Shown here in pieces: positions 21,208-27,089 of a DNA stretch of 34,738 bases. How positions within the stretch are numbered: position 1 is the stretch's first letter; the number at the start of each line of letters is the position of its first letter. Made by a program: the position numbers and the translations under genes. The stretch lies in IMG/VR virus record IMGVR_UViG_3300021354_000019, positions 1 through 34,738 of that record. One strand, given 5' to 3'. A model generated the notes under the pieces. The model did not search any database and had not been told where the DNA came from. It saw only the letters and a program-made list of their open reading frames with translations. The DNA comes from a virus.

Positions 21208-21397
21208 TGGGTCAGCCAACGCTCAAGTAGATTTTGACAAAGAAGGACTTGAAACGCTTGTGCAATGGGGATTAGTAGCATTACTTACCAAAGCAGTAGA
21301 TGAATATAAACCCGTGAAAAAAGGAAATGAAAATGAATTTACAAGAAATCTTGCACGAAATACGCCAACGATTGGCAGAGCTGGAAGCAAAAAATAA
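21170..21397 (+). CDS. Small early phage protein
   Basis: This 75-residue protein starts at ATG 21170; a TTG nine bases earlier is possible. It has a MKILVKIIKENPDGSANAQV strand pair, then FDKEGLETLVQWGLVALLTKA, a pattern I know from small early proteins of many phages. The C-terminal 22 residues overlap, in another frame, the start of the coiled-coil ORF at 21333. Function unknown. Confidence 0.55.
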   Translation: MKILVKIIKENPDGSANAQVDFDKEGLETLVQWGLVALLTKAVDEYKPVKKGNENEFTRNLARNTPTIGRAGSKK

Positions 21398-21452
21398 GAT
21401 GCTTGAAGAAGAATGTGCAGCACTTAGGGAGCAACTAAGTGTCGTTCATTGA
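21333..21452 (+). CDS. Tiny coiled-coil protein
   Basis: ATG 21333 has AAAGGAA just upstream and gives 39 residues (MNLQEILHEIRQRLAELEAK start), a perfect heptad-type helix that ends LREQLSVVH. It overlaps the preceding gene by 65 bases and the next by 14, in different frames. The clean amphipathic pattern and ribosome site favour a real protein, though its size leaves doubt. Confidence 0.5.
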   Translation: MNLQEILHEIRQRLAELEAKNKMLEEECAALREQLSVVH

Positions 21453-21810
21453 GTTTTATAACCTGTACCCCCGTAAGATGGCCCGAAAAGATGCTGAGAA
21501 AGCTTGGCGGTCTATGACTACTGATGAACAAGAAAAAGCCATAGAAGCCCTGCCAAGTCATCTTAAATACTGGAAGATTAAGGAAACGGCTAAAGACTTT
21601 ATTCCTTACCCTGCCTCTTGGTTACGGGCTGGTCGTTACGATGATGAACTTGACATTGAACCTTTAAAGAAACCTGAATTGCCGTTTTACGCTACAGAAG
21701 AACTAACCATCAAAAAAGCACAAGAAGTAGGTATAACTCCCTATGCTGGTGAAGGCTGGCAAGCGTTAAGATCAAGGATTAGTCAAAAGATAAAACAGAT
21801 TGAAGCCTGA
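21439..21810 (+). CDS. Replication-accessory-like protein
   Basis: This 123-residue protein starts at GTG 21439 with GGGAG 8 bases upstream. Motifs: FIEFYNLYPRKMARKDAEKA, WRSMTTDEQEKAIEAL, then FIPYPASWLRAGRYDDE. The YPRK...A...AW...IPxPxxWL..xxxDDE order is that of C-terminal domains in phage replication initiators or replisome organisers; here it is a stand-alone protein without the N-terminal winged helix. It may help load host helicase or bind the origin. Confidence 0.65.
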   Translation: MSFIEFYNLYPRKMARKDAEKAWRSMTTDEQEKAIEALPSHLKYWKIKETAKDFIPYPASWLRAGRYDDELDIEPLKKPELPFYATEELTIKKAQEVGITPYAGEGWQALRSRISQKIKQIEA

Positions 21811-21997
21811 CCCATTTGCAGGAATGATTCACGGGATTATTCATAGACCCAAAGCAGTAAAACAGATGTACCTTGTAGACTGGTATATCGGTGTAGCAAA
21901 GAAGCGTGGCTGGGATGCGGTGGTTAAGTTAATAGAAGAAAACCCCGACACCCAAGCGGAAATAAAAATGTTAATTAAAAAGAGATTAGGAAAATGA
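21800..21997 (+). CDS. Small early protein
   Basis: The frame opens at TTG 21800 inside the previous gene (overlap 11 bases); ATG 21824 is an alternative start. Up to 65 residues: MIHGIIHRPKAVKQMYLVDW, GVAKKRGWDAVVKLIEENP, ending in a basic MLIKKRLGK. It is helical and basic. Function unknown. It overlaps the next ATG by 4 bases. Confidence 0.5.
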   Translation: MKPDPFAGMIHGIIHRPKAVKQMYLVDWYIGVAKKRGWDAVVKLIEENPDTQAEIKMLIKKRLGK

Positions 21998-22323
21998 GAG
22001 AAATAGACCCCAATAAATGTATAGACTTTATTCTTGAAAACGCTGGCAAATACGCAGCAGCTAAGGGTGAGTTAGCTCAACTAGAGTGCTTTAAGAGTAG
22101 TTTAAAAAGCATTATGATGCAAAAGTCAGGCGAACAAGCCATAGGCGCACAAGAACGAGAAGCTTATGCAAGCCAAAAATACCAAGACCTTTGCAAGGCA
22201 ATTGGCGTAGCAACGGAGAACGCAGAGAAATTAAAGTGGGAACTTGAAGCCGCTAGATTAAGACACGCCACATGGCAGACTTTAGAAGTATCAAACCGAA
22301 CACAGGATAGAATACTCAAATGA
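21994..22323 (+). CDS. Conserved phage early protein, helical
   Basis: This 109-residue protein is nearly all helix: KCIDFILENAGKYAAAKGEL, KSSLKSIMMQKS, GAQEREAYASQKYQDLCKAI, EKLKWELEAARLRHATWQTL. The A-Q-E-REAYA...Y..L stretch followed by a WxLEAARxR helix is a pattern I have seen in early genes of many phages, often near recombination genes. It could bind a recombination or replication enzyme. Coupled at both ends by overlaps. Confidence 0.6.
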   Translation: MREIDPNKCIDFILENAGKYAAAKGELAQLECFKSSLKSIMMQKSGEQAIGAQEREAYASQKYQDLCKAIGVATENAEKLKWELEAARLRHATWQTLEVSNRTQDRILK

Positions 22324-22490
22324 CCCTAAAAATAACCGAAGAATTTTTAATTCTTAAACTGTTATGCAAGATGTATGACGAATCACTTAAAGGCGCAAAC
22401 CCTACACAGATGCTTGAATTGAGTGTTGATATAGCGGAATCTGCGGAAAAGTTAGAACAATTGACAGTCGATTATATTAATGGCAAATAA
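22320..22490 (+). CDS. Small helical protein
   Basis: ATG 22320 overlaps the previous stop (ATGA). The 56-residue product begins MTLKITEEFLILKLLCKMYD and continues with LELSVDIAESAEKLEQLTVD. It is an acidic two-helix protein. The last 11 bases overlap the HNH gene. Coupling on both sides supports it as a gene. Function unknown. Confidence 0.55.
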   Translation: MTLKITEEFLILKLLCKMYDESLKGANPTQMLELSVDIAESAEKLEQLTVDYINGK

Positions 22491-22755
22491 AGCCCAAAAG
22501 GATCATTATGCAAAGTTGGCACGACAGGGCTGCGTTTTATGCAGGCATTTGGGATACATCGACAATGACACCCCAGTCGAAATCCATCACATTAGACGTT
22601 ACGGGGGAAAGCGAGATAACGCACCAGCAGTCCCTTTATGCGCCTTTCACCACAGACATGACCCACATACCAGTATTCACGGACTTGGAACTAAAGCATT
22701 TAGAGCGTACTGGGGTTTTGACCTCGAGGACAAACTCTTGGAGATGGAAACTTGA
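22480..22755 (+). CDS. Ref-like HNH nuclease
   Basis: This 91-residue protein has Cys18/Cys21 (CVLCR), then EIHHIRRYGGKRDNA (His36, His37), PLCAFHHRH (Cys54, His57, His58) and SIHGLGTKAFRAYWGFDL (His67). The order and the SIHG motif match the P1 Ref family, nucleases that cut at D-loops held by RecA. It sits in the early operon with the replication-accessory protein, so a role in recombination is likely. A generic HNH nuclease is the alternative. Confidence 0.78.
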   Translation: MANKAQKDHYAKLARQGCVLCRHLGYIDNDTPVEIHHIRRYGGKRDNAPAVPLCAFHHRHDPHTSIHGLGTKAFRAYWGFDLEDKLLEMET

Positions 22756-22898
22756 GTAGTTGGCTAATTATTGTTACTGGAGTAATTTATGCGTATATTG
22801 CCGTTGAGCAAGGAATCAAAGGTAACTTGCCTATGTGTATTTGCTACGCTTGCTATGCTGGCGCTAATGTGGGCTTGTATTTAATGGCTACAAAATAA
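22752..22898 (+). CDS. Small membrane protein with TTG start
   Basis: TTG 22752 lies in the stop of the HNH gene (TTGA overlap). The 48-residue product has SSWLIIVTGVIYAYIAVEQG, then a Cys-rich second hydrophobic part (MCICYACYAGANVGLYLM). Two short spans with a small loop are likely. It is the last gene of this operon and might alter the inner membrane or exclude other phages; this is inference. Confidence 0.5.
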   Translation: MSSWLIIVTGVIYAYIAVEQGIKGNLPMCICYACYAGANVGLYLMATK

Positions 22899-22918
22899 AA
22901 AAGTTTCCCGAACGGGAA
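22899..22918 (-). terminator. Leftward terminator-like hairpin
   Basis: TTCCCGAACGGGAA (22905-22918) is a perfect inverted repeat. Read on the minus strand, the hairpin is followed by ACTTTTTT. It would stop leftward transcripts from the SprT side before they reach the early operon. Read rightward there is no T-run. Confidence 0.45.
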
Positions 22919-22953
22919 GAATGTAAGAAAAAGTAGCGTAAATTACACAAATA

Positions 22954-22966
22954 TTCCCGAACGGGG
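22954..22966. repeat. Second copy of TTCCCGAACGGG hairpin
   Basis: The 12-base core TTCCCGAACGGG recurs 49 bases after the first copy (22905). It again forms a small hairpin but lacks a clear T-run on either strand. The repeat could be a protein-binding site as well as a structural element. Confidence 0.45.
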
Positions 22967-23049
22967 CATTTCGTAGGAAAAAGTTAGTAGCTTAAAAATG
23001 ACCTATTAATGAGTCCTTAATAGGGTTAAAGGCTTATTTATAAGCCATA

Positions 23050-23122
23050 AACTTTACAATTCCATGTCTACAACTTTACAATTATTCGCCAAAACTTTAC
23101 AAAAATGTCTACAACTTTGTTG
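23050..23122. repeat. Iteron-like repeats, candidate origin
   Basis: AACTTTACAA occurs at 23050, 23072 and 23093, with a degenerate copy AACTTTGTTG at 23113; the steps are 22, 21 and 20 bases, close to two helical turns. The longer unit ATGTCTACAACTTT is perfect at 23064 and 23105. Spacing in whole turns on one face of DNA is typical of replication-initiator sites. The site lies between convergent operons. Confidence 0.55.
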
Positions 23123-23210
23123 ATATGTATACTTTTTGTCAATAACTATACACATAGGCATCAATATGTATAAAAATTGATACTCATGGGTAACATATAA
23201 GTTACTATAC
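23123..23210. other. AT-rich stretch beside the iterons
   Basis: No ORF. Very A/T-rich with TATGTATA at 23124 and 23164 and the inverted pair GTAAC/GTTAC around 23190-23205. Low-melting DNA beside iterons is the usual layout of a replication origin. This reading is inference. Confidence 0.4.
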
Positions 23211-23235
23211 AAAAAAATTACTGTCTAGTAACTTT
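23211..23235 (-). terminator. Leftward terminator after SprT-like gene
   Basis: On the minus strand AAAGTTACT pairs with AGTAATTTT (one G-U) around a 4-base loop, followed by a run of T (plus-strand A at 23211-23217). It overlaps the stop codon of the SprT-like gene. Confidence 0.65.
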
Positions 23236-23587
23236 ATAGTTCTAGGCCATCAAAACCTAGTTCTTCTGCTATTAACTTGCAACGGGTTCTAAAGGCTTTG
23301 CCATGATGTGACCATTTATCACCCTTTTGGCGGTGAAAACTCATGTGAACCATCTCATGCGAAAGCGTTGTGAGCATAGTGTAATAATGCCCACAGCGAG
23401 CAGAACTAATCGTAATAGTATGTTCATAATCCTCTCCGCAGTCGTACATATAAGTACCCATTGTTTCAGGGTCATGGATTACTATAAATTCAATTTCTTC
23501 AGGTACAGGAAGATTCCACTTGGTAAATGGGTATACACAGCAAAGACTGGCATACGCATTGCGGATAACTTCAGGATTTAACCTCAT
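23234..23587 (-). CDS. SprT-like zinc metalloprotease
   Basis: I chose ATG at 23585-23587, which overlaps the previous stop (ATGA), over an in-frame TTG at 23593. The product has 117 residues. The zinc motif is HEMVH (77-81) in TLSHEMVHMSFH, with a further ligand expected in KWSHHGKAF (His94/His95). SprT/Spartan-type proteases cut DNA-crosslinked proteins in cells; in phages the role is less clear, perhaps clearing proteins from DNA. The N-terminal half (EIEFIVIHDPETMGTYMY) fits the family's sheet. Confidence 0.8.
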   Translation of the reverse strand: MRLNPEVIRNAYASLCCVYPFTKWNLPVPEEIEFIVIHDPETMGTYMYDCGEDYEHTITISSARCGHYYTMLTTLSHEMVHMSFHRQKGDKWSHHGKAFRTRCKLIAEELGFDGLEL

Positions 23588-24804
23588 TTCCAACTAATCC
23601 ATTCAGAATTAAGTTTCTTTTTCTTTCTATCGACATACACAGGCATACTAAAGGTCAAGCCGTGATCGGGATGCGTAAGCCATAAAGCCTGACGGGGTGG
23701 CTCAAACCCAAAGTTGTTGCTGTAAGCGTACTCATCGTAGCCTTTAAGACTACCGTTCACTATAAGACGCTCTAACTGGATTAACTGATGCCAATGACCT
23801 AATAGCATTGTGTCGTATTCCATGTCAATCTGAGCGTTCCTAGATCGTTTACGATGGTCACCACGAATGATTGGCCCTAAAGCCCCAATGACACCGTCAC
23901 CCCCACGAAATTGATCCCCATGTGTAAGTAAATATTTATGTCCGTATATTGAATAATAGGCATCAGGGCCATCGGGTATATGAAATTGAACACGCTTATC
24001 TCCTTCAAATCGTTTACTCAAGAACTGATAGAGTAACCAATCGAACGAAGTAAAGTTACGGCCTTTAGCCCTAATCTTGTGCGTGTTGCGCCCATGATTG
24101 CCACTTACGCACGGAATAAAGACATTTCCGAACTCATTTGCCAATGTTTCAATACACCAAATCAAAACGCCAAACAAATCAATGACCGTTGGCATGATTT
24201 CCATAGCATTGGTAGCCATTAATTCTTCATGGATGTCACCCGATACCATGTCACCACCCAGCACAAAGACAATTCCCTCATAGTCAGAGTGCGCTACATG
24301 GTTTTTAAGTAGGTCTATGGTCTTTTCAATCATTACCTTAGCCCTATCCTGACCGATAGCGACATTGTATTCATTGACATTATTGATTTGATTGGGGTCT
24401 ACGACCTCGCCCCAATGCCAATCTGAAGCAAATAGGGTCGGGATTCCAGCGACTGTCTTACCTTTAGGGGGCTTTATTAACCAGTTAGGGGTAGAAACTT
24501 TGTTAGTAGACATCTTTAAGATTACTTTTTTAATGTAATCGGATGTCAATTTTTCTTCACGCTGTCCATGAAGCATTGATTCAAGCTGGCGAATCTTGTC
24601 TTTTGCTTCTAAAAGGTCGGTAAGTTCTTTGTTGGCTACTTTAATTGTGGGCTGGATGCCGTTAGCCCTACAGATAGCCATTCTTGAGTGAAAAGTATTG
24701 GGGTTTATACCTAGTAACTTAGCTGCTTCAGTTTTACTACCCGTCTTTGCATAAGTATTCATTACTTCTTGCATTTCAGCTTGTGACAATGGTTTCTGTG
24801 CCAT
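23584..24804 (-). CDS. HTH-metallophosphoesterase (Mre11/SbcD-like)
   Basis: This 406-residue protein has an N-terminal helix-turn-helix (SKTEAAKLLGINPNTFHSRM, about 23-42) and a short coiled coil (62-85). From 120 onward is a calcineurin-type phosphoesterase: LFASDWHWGE (Asp128, His130), VLGGDMVSGDIH (183-192), VSGNHGR (234-239), LTHGDQFRG and LLGHWHQ. These carry the two-metal ligands in order. Such phage enzymes are probably nucleases or phosphatases acting on DNA; the HTH suggests DNA targeting. It is the first gene of a two-gene leftward operon with the SprT-like protease. Confidence 0.82.
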   Translation of the reverse strand: MAQKPLSQAEMQEVMNTYAKTGSKTEAAKLLGINPNTFHSRMAICRANGIQPTIKVANKELTDLLEAKDKIRQLESMLHGQREEKLTSDYIKKVILKMSTNKVSTPNWLIKPPKGKTVAGIPTLFASDWHWGEVVDPNQINNVNEYNVAIGQDRAKVMIEKTIDLLKNHVAHSDYEGIVFVLGGDMVSGDIHEELMATNAMEIMPTVIDLFGVLIWCIETLANEFGNVFIPCVSGNHGRNTHKIRAKGRNFTSFDWLLYQFLSKRFEGDKRVQFHIPDGPDAYYSIYGHKYLLTHGDQFRGGDGVIGALGPIIRGDHRKRSRNAQIDMEYDTMLLGHWHQLIQLERLIVNGSLKGYDEYAYSNNFGFEPPRQALWLTHPDHGLTFSMPVYVDRKKKKLNSEWISWK

Positions 24805-24859
24805 GACCTGCCTTTTGGTGTAAAGTTAGCTAATACTAATCTATTTTAATTGAAAATCA
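24805..24859. promoter_or_regulatory. Short divergent promoter region
   Basis: Fifty-five bases separate the leftward phosphoesterase from the rightward nuclease stub, so both promoters must lie here. A box CTAATCTATTTTAA (24836-24849) is 12 of 14 identical to TTAATCTATCTTAA upstream of terS (29370-29383). Exact -35/-10 boxes are uncertain. Confidence 0.35.
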
Positions 24860-24973
24860 ATGACATACGCACGAATTGATACTAATCACAAGGAAATAGT
24901 TAAAGCTTTACGAGATGCTGGCGCAACTGTTGTTTCTTTGGCATCAATGAAGCACGGCTGCCCTGATGTATAA
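24860..24973 (+). pseudogene. Truncated VRR-NUC-like nuclease stub
   Basis: ATG 24860 to TAA 24973 gives 37 residues: ARIDTNHKEIVKALRD, ATVVSLASMKHGCPDV. This is the N-terminal third of a VRR-NUC/PD-(D/E)XK nuclease, and it stops one residue after the catalytic Pro-Asp. The normal continuation (a strand and an E-x-K motif) is missing in all frames. The stub aligns without gaps over 34 residues (14 identical by eye) with residues 97-130 of the next ORF. It probably is the remnant of a displaced nuclease gene. No ribosome site is seen. Confidence 0.6.
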
Positions 24974-24980
24974 TGACTAG

Positions 24981-25580
24981 ATGATCGGGAAAGCCTTTGA
25001 AAAGTATGGAACATGGAAATGCCGTGTATGTGACACGATTGCACCAGCTACCGTTCATCAAAAAAGAAAAACATATTGCAGTAAAACTTGCATGGCAAGT
25101 GATTACAAAGTTATATTTAAAGGCAGTCTAAACCCAAATTATTCAAATGCTGGCTATCATACTTGCTTGATTTGCAATATAAAATTTAAAAGTTATCAAA
25201 GAAATAGAAAATTTTGCTCACTTGAATGTCGTGATATTTATGGAATGTCCCCTGTTATGAGAAACAATGCCCGAAAGGATAACAACCACAATATGATTGT
25301 AGATATTCTTAAAAAAGGCGGTGTTGTTGTTAAAGACCTATCAAAAGCTATGAATGGAATACCTGACATTTTGGTTTGGCATTTTGAAAAATGGCATTTA
25401 ATTGAAATAAAAAACCCCAAAACTGATTACGGCAAAAAAGGGTTAAACCCAAAACAACAAAAATGGGCAGAAGAATGGCGTGGTGGCCCTGTTTTTATTA
25501 TGAGAACAGAAGATGATGCCAATAAATTTTTAATAGGTGAATTTGCTGAGTTAGATCAAGTTAAGGGTTTGGATTTGTAG
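24981..25580 (+). CDS. Zinc-ribbon + VRR-type nuclease, homing-endonuclease-like
   Basis: This 199-residue protein has two Cys4 zinc ribbons: CRVC...YCSKTC (Cys14, 17, 33, 37) and CLIC...FCSLEC (Cys62, 65, 79, 83). They are joined by a GSLNPNYSNAG linker of the kind seen in homing nucleases. Residues 96-190 are a complete VRR/PD-(D/E)XK domain: GIPDILV (Asp129), LIEIKNPK (Glu142, Lys144), LNPKQQKWAEEW. It is more A/T-rich in codon choice than its neighbours. It starts 7 bases after the truncated stub of the same domain. It may be a mobile nuclease that replaced most of a resident gene. Confidence 0.72.
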   Translation: MIGKAFEKYGTWKCRVCDTIAPATVHQKRKTYCSKTCMASDYKVIFKGSLNPNYSNAGYHTCLICNIKFKSYQRNRKFCSLECRDIYGMSPVMRNNARKDNNHNMIVDILKKGGVVVKDLSKAMNGIPDILVWHFEKWHLIEIKNPKTDYGKKGLNPKQQKWAEEWRGGPVFIMRTEDDANKFLIGEFAELDQVKGLDL

Positions 25581-25596
25581 AAAAGTGTTATAAAAT
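25569..25596 (+). promoter_or_regulatory. Promoter candidate before DUF5856-like gene
   Basis: TTGGAT (25569-25574), 16-base spacer, TAAAAT (25591-25596) inside a TATAAAAT tract. It lies just ahead of a strong ribosome site (AAAAGGAGCG) and ATG 25615. It may give the following genes expression independent of the upstream nuclease. Confidence 0.5.
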
Positions 25597-25614
25597 ACAC
25601 AAAAGGAGCGTTTT

Positions 25615-25974
25615 ATGGAAAAATCGATGGCTTTATTCCTCGCAACATTGCTACACGCAGGGACAAACACCCACTTTTTTCATTGGGCTACCAAATCTTA
25701 CGCAAAACACAAGACTTTAGGTCATTTTTACGAGAGCATTATCGAGGCTGTAGACCAGTTAGCGGAATGTTACTTTGGCATCTACGGGCAGATTACCGAA
25801 TTTCCTAGCACCTATCACCAGCCAAAAGAACCTTTAGCATACCTACAATCGCTTCAAGCTTTCGTTAAAGACGCTAGAGCCGACCTACCTACAGATTCAG
25901 AGATTGTGCAACTAATCGACAATATCGCGCAAGAAATCGATACCACCATCTATCTACTTAAATTTAAGGGTTAA
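25615..25974 (+). CDS. DUF5856-like (ferritin/Dps-shaped) protein
   Basis: This 119-residue all-helical protein has LFLATLLHAGTNTHFFHWAT, KSYAKHKTLGHFYESIIEAV, DQLAECYFGIYGQIT and a C-terminal IVQLIDNIAQEIDTTIYLL. The H..HW.T.....H......Y......D...E pattern resembles the Dps/ferritin four-helix layout and the phage DUF5856 family. Metal binding is suggested by the His/Asp/Glu positions but not shown. The role may be DNA protection. Confidence 0.6.
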   Translation: MEKSMALFLATLLHAGTNTHFFHWATKSYAKHKTLGHFYESIIEAVDQLAECYFGIYGQITEFPSTYHQPKEPLAYLQSLQAFVKDARADLPTDSEIVQLIDNIAQEIDTTIYLLKFKG

Positions 25975-25975
25975 T

Positions 25976-26161
25976 ATGCCACTCGATAAATCAGGAAGTG
26001 CCGAATCTGTGGGTAAAAACATTACCAAAGAGAAAAAAGCAGGCAAAAGTGTAGCCCAAGCTACCGCAATTGCGTTGAATACTGAGCGCGAATACTCTAA
26101 AGGCAGTCGTAAAGCCAAGTTAGAAGCCCAGTACGACAAGTACATTAAGGAAAAAGACTGA
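25976..26161 (+). CDS. Small basic conserved phage protein
   Basis: This 61-residue protein, MPLDKSGSAESVGKNITKEK, then AGKSVAQATAIALNTEREYS and a Lys/Glu-rich tail. The MPL-x-K-G/S-x-S-x-x-x-V-x-x-N-I-x-x-E motif with a QA-x-AIAL helix is very common in phage genomes. Function unknown. It starts one base after the previous stop and overlaps the CTG start of the next gene by 4 bases. Confidence 0.65.
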   Translation: MPLDKSGSAESVGKNITKEKKAGKSVAQATAIALNTEREYSKGSRKAKLEAQYDKYIKEKD

Positions 26162-26940
26162 AATTTACAGTCGTAACTCCTTCTTATAGAAGAAATAGCG
26201 GTGGTGTATGGATGCTTCATTTCTTATGTAGCCAATTAAAGGCTTTAGGGCATGAAGCTACTGTATACATATACACTACTGAACAAGTTACTAACTTTGG
26301 TAATGCCATAGGTAATGACCCTGACGCTATTGTTATTTACCCTGAAGTTATAACAAATAACCCATTAAACGCCAAAAAAGTAGTGCGTTACCTGCTTAAT
26401 AAAGAGGCAGCAATAGACGGAAAGCCTATAGAATGGGGCGCAAAAGATTTTCCGTTGTCCTATTCCAAGCTATATAGAGATGACTGCGACACCTTGTTTT
26501 ACCCCATTATTGACACAGACACGGTCAATAGAAACGAGCCAAGAGAATATAACTCTTACTATGTAGGCAAGGGCAGTAAGTACGCTGTATGCCCACCGTT
26601 GCCAAATTGCCAAGAAATTACTATAAGCACTCCAAGAGAAGAATACATAGACATTCTTAATAAAAGCAAAATACTGTTTACTTACGACACCCTTACAAGC
26701 ACTAACTTAGACGCAGTATTGTGCGGTGCAATACCTTATTTTCTGTTAAAACCACCTATAGACTTAAAAGACTCAGAATTAGGAAAGTATTGGATTGAGT
26801 CATTAAACCCCCAAGAAGTAGCAGAAACTAAAGAAAACATTAAAACCCTTAGACTTCGTATATTACAGATGCGCCAAGAATTTCCGCAGAAACTTACAGA
26901 AATGTGTAATAAAATAGAAACACATTTTAAGGATATGTAA
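26158..26940 (+). CDS. GT-B glycosyltransferase with CTG start
   Basis: The first ATG (26212) would cut off the conserved N-terminus. Upstream in frame, CTG 26158 overlaps the previous stop (CTGA) and has AAGGA 6 bases before it. From there the product has 260 residues and begins KFTVVTPSYRRNSGGVWMLH, then LKALGHEATVYIY, the standard N-domain of GT-B enzymes with an SGG loop. The C-domain has SKILFTYDTLTSTNLDAVLC with GAIPYFLL, as in WsaF/GT4-like donor sites. It transfers sugar from a nucleotide or lipid donor; acceptor unknown. Confidence 0.72.
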   Translation: MKFTVVTPSYRRNSGGVWMLHFLCSQLKALGHEATVYIYTTEQVTNFGNAIGNDPDAIVIYPEVITNNPLNAKKVVRYLLNKEAAIDGKPIEWGAKDFPLSYSKLYRDDCDTLFYPIIDTDTVNRNEPREYNSYYVGKGSKYAVCPPLPNCQEITISTPREEYIDILNKSKILFTYDTLTSTNLDAVLCGAIPYFLLKPPIDLKDSELGKYWIESLNPQEVAETKENIKTLRLRILQMRQEFPQKLTEMCNKIETHFKDM

Positions 26941-27089
26941 TGGAACACATGAACCGCAAATACAAAAAAGAAGATGCTATGTTGCGTGAGCATAAACAGT
27001 CTACCTTTGAAAAAAACCAAGCTGACCGCATCGCCCGTAGAAAGATGATTGCTAACAAGCTTAAAGACTTGGATAAAGAGGTAAAGTAA
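26940..27089 (+). CDS. Small basic charged protein
   Basis: ATG 26940 shares one base with the previous stop. The 49-residue product begins MEHMNRKYKKEDAMLREHKQ and ends ANKLKDLDKEVK. It is a highly charged, single-helix-like protein. AAGG lies at 26929-26932. The next gene starts directly after its stop (TAA then ATG). Function unknown. Confidence 0.55.
   Translation: MEHMNRKYKKEDAMLREHKQSTFEKNQADRIARRKMIANKLKDLDKEVK

Noticed and set aside
24860-25580. Group I intron around the nuclease stub
   Set aside because: The coding sequence of the stub does not resume downstream, and no intron core pairing was seen; a gene replacement explains the layout better.
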